DNA from: Hygrocybe punicea
Lineage: Eukaryota; Basidiomycota; Agaricomycetes; Agaricales; Hygrophoraceae
Reading direction: 5' to 3'
NCBI GenBank assembly: GCA_963556145.1
Contig: OY744471.1
Coordinates: forward strand, 5,573,590-5,637,589
Length of the DNA stretch: 64,000 bases
Part shown: one piece after another, positions 25,867 through 38,578 of the stretch
How positions within the stretch are numbered: position 1 is the stretch's first letter
Layout of the letters: each line of letters opens with the position of its first letter
Position numbers and translations under genes: made by a program
The notes under the pieces: model-generated
Database searches by the model: none
Told to the model about the DNA's origin: nothing
The model's input: only the letters and a program-made list of their open reading frames with translations

Positions 25867-27019
25867 ATGAAACAACATAAAAAAGATGTGCATAATAAGT
25901 CAATTCCACTCTGTCGTCGTCGTATCGACAATTGTTTGTTTTGCAGTAAAAGGATAACTGTTCGTAGACTCTGGCATGATTTCATGTCGCCAACGGCACC
26001 CTCCAGTTTCCCATCAATCAGCGGTTCGATCCCAGGATTACTTGATCCCTCTCAACGGGCTCGATTGCTTCGATTGCCCAACTCCAGGCTCTTCTTCGCA
26101 GTCTTCGACCCCTGGACTGCCTCTGCCTTTGGCCTCCATAGTACTGGTCCATCCTTCAACAAAGAATGCCCGCACCCCAGGTGAATTGTTGTAGAGATGA
26201 CTCGGACTGGTGAGAGTTATTGGCAATTTGTTCCACAGGCGCGTTTGGAGGGAGACCTCGAAGATGAGGGAAACTGGCCTTGGCCAAGGCTTGTGGACAT
26301 CTGTGGGTAAGCTGAGGTCACGTCAATCTTTGTCTTCAGGTCATTTTTATGATTGCTGGCCAAACTTCAGCTTGCTTACCCGGTGCTCTGAGGACCAATG
26401 GGACATATACAAATTGGACCCTGAATACGACTGCTTCATTCACGTGCCTCCAAACATACCCATCATCTCACGCACCACATCAAGGCTCGTGAACCATACA
26501 TCCCCAACGATAGTCGACAATTCAGCAAGAAGAAACCTTACACCCTGGCCAGGACAGACAAAGAGGAAGTTTTATTGTGTTTCCAGCTTGAGCTCGAGCG
26601 AGATGGATGTGGATGAAAAAGTCGTCAACGAGTTGCCTCGGGTGAGAATATTGAGGAAACGGCTGGAGAAGATTTGGGAAGAACTGACAGAGGATGAGAT
26701 GGTCGGGCAACAGAAATTCAGACTTGGAAGAGCATTCAATCTGCATGCACTGTTGACTACCTCAGCTCTGCCACTCAGAGGCACAAACAAAGGGGCAAGG
26801 CAGTCGAGGCGGAAATGTGATAAACCCATCAACGATAACCCAGAACTCCAGACACGCACAACCAGTGCATGCTATCCGTTAATCTTCTTCATCATCATCA
26901 TTGACAGGAGAACTCAGTGCCCAACGATGCCCCAGGACTTGGAGCATGTACATCTGGTACATCTTCTGCCCCAATCCTCCCTGCAAATTGCAGGGAAGCA
27001 GAACTTAGCAATGTTTTGA
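25867..27019 (+). CDS. Hypothetical fungal gene, probably spliced (right arm)
   Basis: Two overlapping plus-strand frames (25867-26184 and 26210-27019) look like exons of one gene. A likely intron runs from GTAAGC (26307) to TTCAG (26340), joining the codons for LVDICG and HFYDCWPNF. The downstream part is charged and low in hydrophobics (SSSEMDVDEKVV, then LRKRLEKIWEELTEDEM), which could form a short coiled coil. I cannot assign a function. It lies directly upstream of the coiled-coil/J-like pseudogene in the same orientation, and the two may be one broken gene. Being identical in both arms is explained by the duplication and is not evidence of selection. Confidence 0.4.
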
Positions 27020-27077
27020 CACTTGGGGCACATGTGAAAGGTGCACATGGCACACTATCTTCTATGTCTTGTCACTG

Positions 27078-27824
27078 ATGGAAGGCGAAGGTGATGAAAG
27101 AAGGAGTCAAGGAGCCCAGGCGCGATGTGGTGAGGAGGCTGCTAGACAAGCTGCCATTGCTGAATCATGTCAGAAGATGGCGGAGCTAGAAGCAGACTGG
27201 CATTTATAGGAGAAACACGCTAAAAGACGAGCTTTGCAGAAGCAAGCGGAGGAGGAGGCACGGTGCCTCAAGAGAGAAGAAGCATGCAAAAGAGAAGCAG
27301 CAGTGAGGCAGGTGGAGGCAGAAGAGCAGGCAGCGGCCGAAAAGAGAGCCCAAGCTGAGAGGGAACGAGCAAAGCTACAGGAAGACCTTGAAAAGGAACA
27401 GGAAAGAGTGACTTGGCTTCGACAACAGCTGCAGGGTACCGGAGACTGGACCACAGAATGAGCATTGCTTTGGTACACAATGCTTAGTGAACTGTTCGAT
27501 GATACCAAGTTCTTGCAGGATAAGCTGCTAACGTTCACAGTCCTACCTTGGCTGGTGCTTCACGCACCACTTTCCCTCACTGTTGAGGACGTGGACTGGG
27601 CTGCAGTTGAGAACTTTTTTCGGGCTGTGAGACCGTGTCTGCTTGCTCCAGGTTATAAATGTTTTGTCCAGGCGAGCCATAGGCGATTCCATCCTGATCG
27701 ATGGAGGGTGTGTGGGTTATTCAAAAGCATTGCAGACGATGAGACGAGAGCGTGGCTGGAATCTGCTGCAAATTCTGTGATACAAGCAGTAACACTCCTG
27801 TGGGGAAAGCTAAAGGAGCAATGA
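27078..27824 (+). pseudogene. Coiled-coil plus J-like protein, two nonsense codons (right arm)
   Basis: A single reading frame runs from ATG 27078 to TGA 27822-27824, broken by TAG 27207-27209 and TGA 27459-27461. Codons 1-125 are rich in E, A, K, R and Q with a strong coiled-coil character. The C-terminal 110 residues contain a RRFHPDRW stretch, with an HPD triad like the J-domain loop, followed by DDETRAWLESAANSV. In known families HPD is needed for Hsp70 stimulation; whether this protein acted that way is inference. The two stops fit C-to-T changes (CAG to TAG, TGG to TGA). The neighbour upstream on the same strand is the unknown gene at 25867-27019, and the two may be exons of one gene. 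Confidence 0.65.
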
Positions 27825-27831
27825 GCAATGA

Positions 27832-29499
27832 TGTTACGTTTCCAACTCCGCTTCCAACCCCGATGCCCATTCCAATACCCACCATGACGATTCTGCACTG
27901 CACACCTTCCTTTTTCATTTCTTTTTGTCCTTTGTCTTCCTTTCAACGTCATTGTTTCTTCATTTGGACATCCTTGTATTTTCTTATTCTTGTTCTCTTT
28001 TTGTCCCTTCTTCTAGAACAATCCAGACTGACCATGGACATCTCCCACGTGACCTTGTTGTACCCGAATAGTCTCCTTGCCGATGGACGTCACCGACATT
28101 GTCTTTTCCCTTCAATATCTTGTTTACACTATCCCACGACAAACCGATTACAATGGCTGTACTCCCGACACAGCTCATTACCGTAATTGTTATTGCCAGC
28201 ATTGCCATCACCTTCCTGATCGGTTTCTACCTTGTTATGATCTATCTTTGGCATCGGCACCGAAACCCTTCCGCCATTGATACTTCTGACTTCCACCTCG
28301 ACAATATATCGACACGTAATTGACAATTGCCATTCCCGGATATTTGGTTTCCATATTCGTACCCTGTGCCCACCATTATCCTCCCTGACGATCTGACAAC
28401 ATTCCTCACCTGCATGCGAACTCTGAACAATCCCCAATCACAAGACATTTCGCTGTTCTCTCTAATCCGACCATCGCCGGAGCATACTCTTTTGGACTTC
28501 GACCACAGACCATACGACTTCCCAAACAGTGAACCAACCCCTATCGTAAATTGTTCGCACGACACTGCTTCAATGCAGTACCTGACGACTTGTTCCCACA
28601 GCTTGTCACTCATGCCATGACTCGAAACCTGGACCCACGTTCATTTATCCTTTTCCATCTATAATCTTGATACCTCCCACACTCGTTTACAATGATACCC
28701 TTTCTTGGATGAATACCGACATCAGGTGGACTGCATTGTTCCACACACAGGACAAGACACCATCCCTTGATACGTCATTGACACAGACATCGTCATCCGG
28801 TACAGCTTATGCTGTTCACATGCCTGACCTCGACTAGTCCACTGTCCTAGTTGGTTTTTTCCTCTATACATTCCTTCATTTTCTTTCATACCAACCTTGC
28901 CGCTATATCCACACTACCTCAAGACACTCTCATCACCAACCCCACACTGGACGATACCCATCTTCGACCCGACCATGCAATGCACTTGCCAAACTGCGCA
29001 CTTGCCTGTTACAGCAAGTGTAGACCCCGAATTGGCAATTCTGCATGTCACATGATCCGATGACAAATCATCCGAGTCATCCGGACCTCTTCTATCCTCA
29101 ACGACACCCGGGCCTCCAGTTGGATCGCGAGAACATTGACATGAGGACGCCTCATGTACGCCTCATGGTGAACACATGGTAGAGTTGGACATGTTGTAGC
29201 TTCATGGTTGTATTTCTATTTACCTCCCCTCAAGACCAGTCACTATATATACTGTTCTTGTTGTTGGTTCGGACTTTTTCTTCTTTTCCTTTCCTTACGT
29301 TTAGTCTGGTTCTTGGGGCAGACTCATCTTGTTTTGGGTAACCCCCATGGCTCGCAATGACACTAGACCTTGACCCCCCCTTCTTAGCAGTGTTGTCTTA
29401 GCTGTAAGCAACAATGAAAGCTGCTGTTCTCCCCTCTGGAAACCGATCCCCTGTTAAGTTGATTGTTGCCGGAGCCCGCTGCAGAAGCGATCCGTAACA
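27832..29499. mobile_element. Solo LTR of a gypsy-like retrotransposon (right arm)
   Basis: Mirror copy of 361-2028, with the same TGTTAC/GTAACA termini and 5-bp flanking repeat (AATGA on this strand). It lies 7 bases past the stop codon of the J-like pseudogene at 27078-27824. It was already in place before the segment was duplicated. Confidence 0.8.
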
Positions 29500-29692
29500 A
29501 ATGACCGTATGTACAATATAACCTGAAGTGCACTCCGATGTGTGCAACAATAACTGATAGTGCGTGTCCATCTCTGCCTGCCAGTGTCACTGGTAGGAGC
29601 CTGCTTCTCTCGAGCTCCACAACGTACTTGAGTAGATGGGGTATCTGGATAACGTGGGCAAATTCATGAACTAAAAACACAGGCAAAATTGA

Positions 29693-29899
29693 TCATGAAC
29701 AGTGCTTGGCTTTTCCCCATATCGATGAACTGCAAGAAGAAATTGTTTGTTTGCTGTCTTGATGCATGGAGAAGATGGCCCGAATGATGGCCAGGATGAG
29801 AAATCTGAAGAAGATACTACTGTTACGTGCAGTTGCCTGCGTTGAACCTTGAATGCCGTGATTCAGATATGATGTCGATGATGCAAATGCGAGGGCCAA
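29693..29899 (-). pseudogene. Plavaka transposase C-terminal fragment (right-arm copy)
   Basis: A 68-codon minus-strand frame contains NSSIFFR and an AIIRAIFSMHQDSKQ-like stretch. These correspond to NSSIFFRPASG and AIIWAIFFVHRDGKQ of the transposase at 13992-14681. It is a decayed fragment at the outer end of the inverted arm. Confidence 0.55.
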
Positions 29900-32409
29900 T
29901 ATTGACAGAGCGGTTGAACTCCCCGTGGAACGTCTTCATGAGTGTTTCAGTTCTTGTCTCTTTATGCAGACAATCAGCTGATTCATTCTACAAGATTTCC
30001 GAAACCAAGACTGGCACAGCATTTGAAGTCCTCAAAATGAGCCGCTGTGAACTGCTCCAGCATGCTCCAACTGCACGACCTCCACCAACACCGCCAACCT
30101 TCCGAAATGTCTGGTTTTCCAGTCAAAATCTCGTGGGGTGGCTCTCCACACGCGTTGCATGCTATCTCACAAACATGTACTGAAACGTTTAACAGGGGTG
30201 GCAAAACTAATGCGCAGACGATGCTGAATTGTCGATCACCTGCCCTACTTTGGTTTCATTTGGCATGGAACACATGAAACCATATCACTCTCAAGTTGGT
30301 GGCACCATTGGTCCACGTCTCCCTGGCTGGTCAAACTTGCGATTTGGCACCAACGTGAGTGCATATTCTTATCCCAAGACTTTTCCTAATTGTGAATTCC
30401 ATCAGGTTCCACGATCTGATGTGTCTCATCCTCGTAGCTCATCCTAAGTAGCTCTTCTGTTTTGTTGCTAGTGGCTTGTCAACTAGTTCTATCGCTTGAC
30501 TACTGAAAGTCTATAGTGCTCTAGCATGCTTGCAAGAAATGCTCAATATTTGTCAATTATGGAGATTACTATTTTGCGCTCTTGCTGTCTATGATTTGTC
30601 AATCACAACGAAGATATCCAAGCGGCTACTCCTACCAGCCAGATCTGCGAATCTGCCAGGAAAGTAACTAGCATAGTCCCGAGAAGGCCAAGAACTTCCT
30701 CAAGGAGGCCAAACTCTCCGATCAGTTGCTCCATGTTATCGTTTGCGATCAGTTCAATTTTGGACACTACTTGCGATAAGACAGTTGGCTTCGGCGACCG
30801 ACATGTAGTATAGGCACATCGCTGCTCATCACTTGCTCGTCACTTGCTCATCACGTGTCATCACTTAGCATCGCACATCACTGCTTATCACACCATTTTC
30901 GTCTCTCTAGTACAACGAATATGCCCAAATCTCGAACAAAAAGTGAGTCCAATCTATCATATGTCAATCTGTCTGACCTTCTATCCATCAGCCCGACGCG
31001 GGACACCTCATCCATCTCTGGTCACTGTGAGTGAGGCGCAATTCCAGGTAGGCGATTGTGGCATTGCGACTTCGGGTGCTGATGAAGTCAATAGCGATAC
31101 GAGTCCATCCTCGTCTGGTACAAAGGCAAATGGCACTGCGGATTTTATGCCAAAGCAGGAAACTTTGTACGTGATTGACGGATTCTTGTTACCCGTGCTT
31201 ATTGCAACCTAAGTCTCAGCACCGCGTCGATGTGTTGGTTGGCAAACATAGAGATTTGATGAAAAGGATTCAGGTTGGGAAGGATGAACTGCAGGCCTCG
31301 TACTACCATTTTTACCAGTGATTTACAAACATAAGCCTTTGAGAGACACTACAAGGTCATAACATTTTACCTGCAAGAACCTATTGACAGATTCTGACCA
31401 TTCTTATTCCCTGCATTGACCACAGCCGCATTGTTCGTGTTCAAGTGTACAGTTCACATTCCATCAATTTGGTCAGTATGTGTTTCTTCTGGCCCTGGTT
31501 GGGGCCATCTGTGTTGTGAACGTCATTCGTAGTTGAACATCGAGACAATCAATGATATCTGTGGTGGCCTTCTCGTTGAGGAAGAGGCTACAAAACCCTC
31601 CAAGACTCAATCAACAGTTCTGACAGCTTTCGTCTGGTGAAAGGGATGGAGAAACTTGGACTTCTTGCTGCTCACCGCCATCTATGATGTTCCTGTTGTC
31701 CTCCAGAATTGGATGATAACGTCATTGGAAGTTAATGTGCCTTTTTTGTCCTCCTATTTCTTTGTCATCTCTGAAACCTTATTTTCAGAATGGAACTGCC
31801 TGCAATTATGTCCAGGATCACCCGGAATCCAGTCGTACGGCAAGGCTACTGGAGGCAGGGTGGTAGTCGGGACTGGATGGCCCCAGAGTGACTCCTTGGT
31901 GGGTCCCCTACAAAACCCAGCAACATTTATGCGTCCAGGATGACATATTGAAGTGAGCTGTTGAGAATTTAGATGGACAAAAAAATTCACATGATATCGT
32001 CAAATGTTTTTATCTAGACTACGGTGTCATTGCACCCCGATGATGATGAAGCTCCGGGCATGTCTGATGAACTATGGCATTACCTATGGCATTTAACAGA
32101 AGTGTGCTGGGCTAAAGATCATGCGTGAAGACTTGTCCAATATCATTGTTGTGCCTCGTGCTTCATCCTGCCAATATATAATCAATTGACTGAAATCGTT
32201 CTACACAACTTTGTGATACATGAATGCACAGACAAGGCAAATCTCACTCAGCTTGACTAAACCCGCATTGATGCTCAGCAGCAAATGACCAACGCATGGC
32301 AGAAGATGTGAAAGCTGGTCAGGGAGATCAAGGAGGATGATAAAACAGAACTCCCAGCCTTCTCCCCAAAACACGACCCGTCGCAATACCTTGCCAGTAT
32401 AGACCCTAC
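29900..32409. other. Gene graveyard without assignable domains
   Basis: Several plus-strand pieces of 60-120 codons (29827-30183, 30844-31212, 31656-31943) separated by stops. None gives a domain I recognise. Confidence 0.35.
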
Positions 32410-32882
32410 CCAGTGACATTGACTGATCCATTGACTGGCCATTGACTGACCCACTGAATGGTCCACATGAAGAAAAGTCAAAATTTGTTAACAGATTTGG
32501 CAATCCAACAAATGATTTGTCTTATTCAAACTATTATGACGAATTTGTTGGCCTGAATTATTAGGAATGAGCTTGCATGGCAAATCCAAAAGAAAAGTAC
32601 AAATTTGACAATTCATCAAAGTCCAACTATTGTAAAGTATAAATTCTCGATAAGACAACAAATTTGTGGCGTGGAAAAACTCAAAACAATTGAAACAATA
32701 ATAAATTCTGGCAAAGTATTCAATGTATTCAAAGTTTGTGAATCAGTGGGAATCACCTGCAAATCCAAATGACATATTCAGCCTGATTCAAAAACATAAT
32801 AAATCTGAAAAGTCAGTATCAATTTGTGGAGTCATATTTTTATTTGACAAATTTGTAATTTATGTATTAATTTTTTAGCCCT
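32410..32882. repeat. CAAATTTG-word cluster, hAT-like right terminus
   Basis: The stretch repeats CATTGACTG four times (32414-32450) and then the palindromic word CAAATTTG or its halves about ten times (for example at 32666 and 32850). It ends TTAGCCCTA (32882), the reverse complement of TAGGGCTAA, a hAT-style terminus. A matching left terminus is not clear, though CAAACTAT (about 32526) nearly equals CAAACTGT after 32882. Confidence 0.4.
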
Positions 32883-32918
32883 ACAAACTGTCTCAAAAGT
32901 TATTAATGAGTTTTTGAG

Positions 32919-33700
32919 TTGTTTCAGGATATGTCAAAATTACAAATGCCTTCGTGTTTGCGGTGTGGGTTATGGAATCACCTCCACCTGCAGATCAGCT
33001 TCATGTCCCGACTCATCGTGGCAGAGCCCAACATCCTCGTCACCATGATCTTCGACTCGAAGCCCGTGGATCCAACGAGAGTACGTGTGCAGCTGGACCA
33101 TCATTTAGCAGGAGGAAGCGGCGGAAAACGTTAGGTGCACTCTCAGAGGGTCAGTCAGCATTACATGTAACGCTCTACAACAGGTGCTGCACACTTACCG
33201 ACGCTACAATGTTCGATAGCGAGAGCATTGAGGCTGAGTTTACCAAGGTCTATGTCAGTCTCTTCAAGACTGCAATCATTAAGCCCGATGTATTCATTGG
33301 CGAGGTGAGCCGCACCTCCAATTCGACACTTTTTATCTGAGAGCATCATCAACAACGGATGGACCCATACGACGCTGGTAGCATCATTCGCAAGTTATCC
33401 AAGGAGAAGAACCCCAAAATTGTGTTTTGGAACCCGGGTCCTCTTTCAGCTCTGTACACTTATGTCCACCACAGGCAAGACGACATAGATCATCTCATGG
33501 ACATTGATTTCATGGCTATTCACACCTATGACCAGGTCAAATCCCTCTCCTTCCATTTCTTGCTATTCTTCAACTCTCTTATTTCGCTGACAACCCGCCT
33601 TCCTATCCCAGGCCTGCCTATCATCAGCGGTAACAAACTATCCTTGCAGCCGGTGCATTCATGTGGCTTCGTCTTTCCACTACTTTTGTGTGGCTGAAAA
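32919..33700 (+). pseudogene. Unknown protein fragments
   Basis: Consecutive plus-strand pieces (33131-33320: DSESIEAEFTKVYVSLFKTA and IIKPDVFIGE; 33359-33535: KNPKIVFWNPGPLSALYTYV and HLMDIDFMAIHTYD) read like exons of one protein. I do not recognise the family. Confidence 0.35.
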
Positions 33701-33982
33701 TATAACTTGCCAGGTTACTCAGACACCGCATTTCACCATCTATGTCTTGACTACAAAGCACCTGAATGTGGATTGAGTCTGACGCGATGCTGGGTGGAAC
33801 GTTGGAGGTCTCAACCAGCAGCACATTTGCACTTGGCTTTGGAGTTTGGTGAATGAAGGGCAACTCGAAGGAGCAAGTAGATCAGGTCAATATAGTTCCA
33901 TTTATGATGCTGATGCAATTATCCCTAGATTCCTCACCATTGAGAGCAGGTGGGAGTTGTGCTAGAATGTGCAAATGATCCT

Positions 33983-34414
33983 TTAGAGGACTGGGGAAGA
34001 GCTCTGACACAAGATCCGTCTGTTCGTGCTACTCGACAAAGGCATCAGTACCAAGTTTTCATACACATTTGATGAAGTCGTCTTTTGGTTTGATAGAAAC
34101 CGGTTCACTGAGCTGCAGACAATTAATTGCAGCCTGGATTCGTAGCCTGTATAACACACCTTCCAAAGCACAAGGTCCTTTGCAAGAATGCGATTGGCTC
34201 TGATCACCTCGTTGATGATGAGCTTCTTGAGGTCGTAGAGGTCATCACCCGTCTGTGGCACGACCTTAAAGATGGAATTGCCATCACAATCAATGAACCG
34301 CAGTTGACACCCACCGGACATAGTCACATGAGGCAGGAATGGGAGTGTCCACTTCATGGCCCTTTCCCTTTGTTTCGGGAGGATGTGTGTGGGCCACACC
34401 GTCCCAACCCACAA
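33983..34414 (-). pseudogene. Crinkler (CRN)-like N-terminal domain fragment
   Basis: The minus-strand frame contains LRFIDCDGNSIFKVV, DLYDLKKLIINEVIRANRIL and AKDLVLWKV. This is the layout of the fungal Crinkler/ubiquitin-like N-terminal domain (short beta hairpin, LKKLI helix, LxLWKV strand). In oomycetes such domains head secreted effectors; in fungi their role is unclear, and the domain heads NTPase or nuclease-like proteins in self/non-self families. No C-terminal domain follows. The reading frame overlaps, on the other strand, the ABC fragment next to it. Confidence 0.5.
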
Positions 34415-34505
34415 TCACCGTCCTCAAAGATGTTTTACTGCTGGCAGCACACGAGATGATGTTCATCATCGGCAGTTCAGGATCTGGCAAGTCCACCATA
34501 GCGTA
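34390..34505 (+). pseudogene. ABC-transporter nucleotide-binding fragment (Ste6-like?)
   Basis: The plus strand reads PTITVLKDVLLLAAHEMMFI, then IGSSGSGKSTIA, a Walker A motif (G-S-S-G-S-G-K-S-T) in the usual ABC context. It is followed at once by a stop and then by LAPHVRICTKWW. Only this piece is recognisable; Walker B and the signature motif are absent. It is probably a relic of a full-length transporter such as the fungal a-factor exporter family, but the piece is too short to decide. Confidence 0.5.
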
Positions 34506-34822
34506 ACTTGCTCCACATGTACGAATATGCACCAAATGGTGGTAGTACGACAGCTAGATAACTAAGATATGGATAATGCCTGGATGCGCAAGCATGTTGC
34601 GTGTGTGTCTCAGGAGTGTTGTGTGATTTTTGACCTGATAATGTGGTGATGGGGAGGAGGCAGCCAAAGGATGTCATGCATGAAGAGGTGGTGGGGGTGT
34701 GCAGGGCCTCACTCGCACTTGATTTTGTTAGCACAATCGTGCCATGAGGTCTTGATACTCTTCCTCCTCGCCCAAGGTATGTAGGTCCCTGCCGTGGTGT
34801 TCCAGTTTTCTATGAGACTTAC

Positions 34823-35011
34823 ATGCTGACTCATGAAATACGTGCAGACCCCGCAGCACTCAATGAAAATCTTCTCACACTGTTCCATGCATCTATTCTA
34901 TCCGGCAATGTACATGTTGTCAAGTGGTTTCTCAAGCGTCATCGCAGCAAGCCAATGGAGGGTTGCATTCATCAAACGTTGCATCTGATCTGGGCCGCAG
35001 AAGATCCCTGA
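34823..35011 (+). pseudogene. Possible ankyrin-like fragment
   Basis: The frame includes LLTLFHASILSGNVHVVKWF and LKRH, similar to one ankyrin repeat (A-x2-G-x2-x-VVKWLL). One repeat only, so this is weak. Confidence 0.3.
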
Positions 35012-36440
35012 CTGGCCATGTTAATTGAATGGGATTGCGATATGTAGAAGGAGTGTTCTCCCACTGATAGCAATATCTCTGAAATACAGACCACATCAAA
35101 AAAAGCTGTATGCAAGCTTGCCCAGGCAAAGGCGGAAGCAGAGGCAGCGTCAATTGGCTGAGAGGGAAGCTCGTATACTTGAATGGTGCTTGGTATTACA
35201 TCGCATAGAATGCTTTTGACAACCCAACAAACATTTGTGGGGGTTGCAGCCCCCAAATTGGTGGAGTTGAGGGCATAAAGTGCAGGTGAGTCTCTGCTGA
35301 ATGTGGTCACACCTTATCATCGATTTTTTGGTGTTCCTAATCTGAGGGGGCAGGCTGTGTACTCAAGATCCCTAGCTTTGCACTTGAGACTGAACACAAT
35401 ATCGCATTCTCAGCCCGGCTGCTGAAGAGTCAAAATTAACACCAAGGAAGTTTAAATGATAGTACATACTTTTACTTGGACCTGCCATTATGAACAGACA
35501 GCATGAGCAATGTTTGTTTCATGTCACCAGTGTATCGACCTGCAGCTTTCCCACATCTTTTGCTGAGATCTTGTGCCATTTTTGCCAAATCCTGGTCATG
35601 CAGATCACGCTCTCGTCTGTCCAAGTGTATATGGTCAGCAGTATGCTGGTTGATCTTCCAAGTCCAAGTCCTCCTTGCCTTCTACCACCATGGCAAGGAA
35701 CTCATCTGAAATTGAGAATAAATTTTGCTGCTTTGTCATCTCTCCAGGTCGTCTTCATCGTGAGGCTCTGTATTCATGGTTTCATTTGAATGGTTGTCTT
35801 GTGTCCTGGTTAGTGATTGTGTCTGGCACTGTCGTGACACCTGTTCAATTGATGATAAATAGCAAGAAATGATAAAGAAAAAAACTCATGGTGGGTTGCC
35901 CAGTGTACTACATCTCCTGTGGCAGATTGGGTGTTTGTGTTACTGGTGTGTTCATCTCGGTTATGGATCTTCAAGTTCATTGTGCGCATGTTGACATTTT
36001 GTGCATTGTCTGAGGCTATGATAACCTCAGAATCTAAGTAGGAAGTGAACCTTGCCTGATCGGACTTGGTGAATTCGTGAAGTTGAATGACCAGAACAGG
36101 AATATATATTTGGCCTAGGATTTTAGAGATGTGTGTAGTTATCTGCCTGGTCTTTAGAGGAATGTATAGTGGCATGCAGGACTGTGTAGTGCTATTTGGT
36201 GCTATACAACCAGATGTTTACTATGATTGCTTTGAGTTTGCTATGGATCACTATATCAACTATGGAATTTGGCCCAACGCCTATGACCCAAAACCGGGTT
36301 TTGCTGATGTTGTTACTCTGATGTTTCTTGGGAACATCTGCATAAGGCTGGTCTTTTGGAGGGGGTGAGTGAATCTCTCACTTGGGTCTCCCAAAAGTTT
36401 CATGTTCAAACTGCCTAATATTTGGGACAGGTTGATGTGC
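35012..36440. other. No gene recognised
   Basis: Short plus-strand frames (35490-35789; 36087-36368, with PDVYYDCFEFAMDHYINYGI) without domains known to me. Confidence 0.3.
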
Positions 36441-36448
36441 ATCTTGTA

Positions 36449-36876
36449 TAGTGATGGACAGTCACTTAAAGCTAAAATGATCAAGAAATTAACCTTATCA
36501 GCTTCAATATTGCAGCTGTAGTACTTAAAAATAATGATAATATAATACATCACACATACTTGAGGCTTACCTTGGCACAATCCTCAGATATTATACAACT
36601 TATACCAACTTATCCCTGACAAATCCAGGGTTCAAACCCCCTAAGGAAGAGTGGCAGGATTTAACAGGAAGTTGTTAGCTACAACAAGAGAAAAGTGATC
36701 ATGTTTCTTCTGAAAATTAGGCAAAATTATATCACATTTGTTAAAGTTTAGGTTCTGGTTCAAACCAGTTCGAACCAGATTGACAGAATTTCCCCCCTGC
36801 CTGAACCCTAATTCAGGTTCAGTTCAGTTCAGTTCAGGTCTGAACCTTGGTTCAGAACCAAACCTATCCATCGCTA
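36449..36876. mobile_element. Non-autonomous hAT-like element, 428 bp
   Basis: Termini TAGTGATGGACAG (left) and CCTATCCATCGCTA (right) are imperfect inverted repeats of the hAT TAG..CTA type. The perfect 8-bp direct repeat ATCTTGTA flanks it (36441-36448 and 36877-36884), which is the hAT target-site length. Inside are GGTTCAGAACC-type words (36745-36865) and a GGTTCAAACCC box-B-like stretch near 36629. No frame. Confidence 0.85.
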
Positions 36877-36884
36877 ATCTTGTA

Positions 36885-38578
36885 GCTGATTTTTCTTAGG
36901 TGGAACAACTGGGGGTGGAGGGTTGGTAGGTTTTTTGATAACCAAGGGTTTAGGCTGCAAACTTCTCTAAAAGGAGTACTAAGAAACTGAAACCAGACTT
37001 ACTTCAAGGCTGCTGGCATTTGCTTGACTTGCTGGTCGAACACTTCCTCAATATATTTACCCATCCCTAGTGAACTGCAGTGGTACAGCGACTCTGCAGG
37101 TTTTCAGTCATGGGTTGCCACAGGTACAGGTATGGGTAAATCTGGACCTGGCCCAAACCCGTACCTGCAGCACAGGTCAATGTCATGAGTTTATCGTTGG
37201 AGTGGGAGCGAGTGCCTGGTCACGTGACGAGGCTCCCACGGTTCGTTGTAGACAGATCCCTGTCAGTAGTCAGTCCCAATCAAGCCTTCCTCACCAGCTC
37301 TTCAGTGAGACTCTCCAGCTAGCCCCCGGAGCGGTACCTCCGTACCACTCCATCTTGTTAAGGTCACAATTGCTCGACATTCAGTTAGCTGTCAACCAGC
37401 AATGATGAGGTGGTTTCTACATCTATGACCCCAGATAAAGAGGTAATAAAAGAGGAAAATGTTATAAAGGTGCAAACAGGACTTGAGACACTCCCAATGG
37501 TAACATGATAAAGTGCGATCAAATACACGATCAAATAAACCAATGTGGAGAAATGCAAGGTAACTCAACTCAAAATATCTTGAAGTTATCTTGAAGTTAC
37601 TTTAATACATCATTGTAAGAAAAGGTTTAAAAACATTTTGAATACTGTCAGTTCATTTTAAAGGAAGTTATCATACAAATATCTTGAGTGCTATCTTAAA
37701 GGAAATACAATTTCACAGTCTTTGATCATCTTTTCTTTTCTTATAATTTTTATCATCTTTATCATATCTTTTTCAGAAATATACAAAAAATATGCACTAT
37801 GTATCTTAATATTTTCTGCACATGACATGTAAAATAATATGGATTAATTTCAAAACAATTTCGTGATATTTTTATTGGACATCTTATGGCTTGCATCCAT
37901 TGTTATTGCTGTTTTCATGCAATTGTCACACTAAGTCATGTGATGTGGTTATGGATGAGATCTATCTTAGGCATTGGTGCTGGAGTTTCTTTGCCCATTA
38001 GTTATTGGCTAGTGTTGATTAACATTGATTCCTTGTGTTGTTCATAGCACTGGACTGCTAGTATCAAGCAAGAAAAAGTTATGACCTTTAGGATGGGTTG
38101 AGCCAGTGCCAAGCCGGTGCCAGGCTGGAGCCAAGCCAAACCCTTCCTCAGTGATGGCTGTCAGGGGAACCTCTGTGGTATGTACGACCCTTCGCTGTCG
38201 TATGCATTACCCTATCGTAGTACGTTCACGTTTCCTCTTGTTCTGTTGTCTCGACTCCAGTTCCTCACCCCTTCTCTTAGTCATCGGACTACTGGGCATT
38301 ACATATTTACTTATGCACATTAGTCATCAGTCATGGGTCAGTAGTAGTGTGCCGACCCTAAAGTCCATAGCGTATATATACCTTGTACTCCCGTAGCGTA
38401 GAGATTTCCCCACTTGATTATCACCATAGCCTGGGCACATAGTACCACGAGCTCTTAGCAGTTCAAACTGTTGGGAGTTGTTCAGATCATATAAGGCAAC
38501 CTCTGCGCGGTCCCCTTACAATGGCTCAGCTTGGCTTAAAAGCTGAAAATTGCAAGAGCCAGAGGTGCACCGGGCACT
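36885..38578. other. No gene; possible degenerate hAT end at 37069
   Basis: 37069-37190 begins TAGTGAACTGCAG and has GGTACAGGTATGGG and ACCCGTACCTGCAG words like the hAT family at 62191, but no partner terminus or duplication was found. The rest is AT-rich (37440-38060) and featureless. Confidence 0.35.

Larger units (their letters stand above)
23373..29859. repeat. Right arm of the large inverted duplication
   Basis: This is the reverse complement of 1-6486. Genes that read minus on the left arm read plus here. The inner boundary lies at the shared GCACGTGG (23373-23380 against 6479-6486). The outer boundary cannot be set, because the left partner runs out at the window edge. Confidence 0.93.

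Noticed and set aside
1..29859. Calling the inverted duplication a giant transposon
   Set aside because: No terminal target duplication can be seen because the left arm runs off the window, and the spacer holds many unrelated elements.
36600..36650. tRNA gene at GGTTCAAACCC
   Set aside because: A box-B-like word only; no box A or cloverleaf, and it lies within a hAT MITE.
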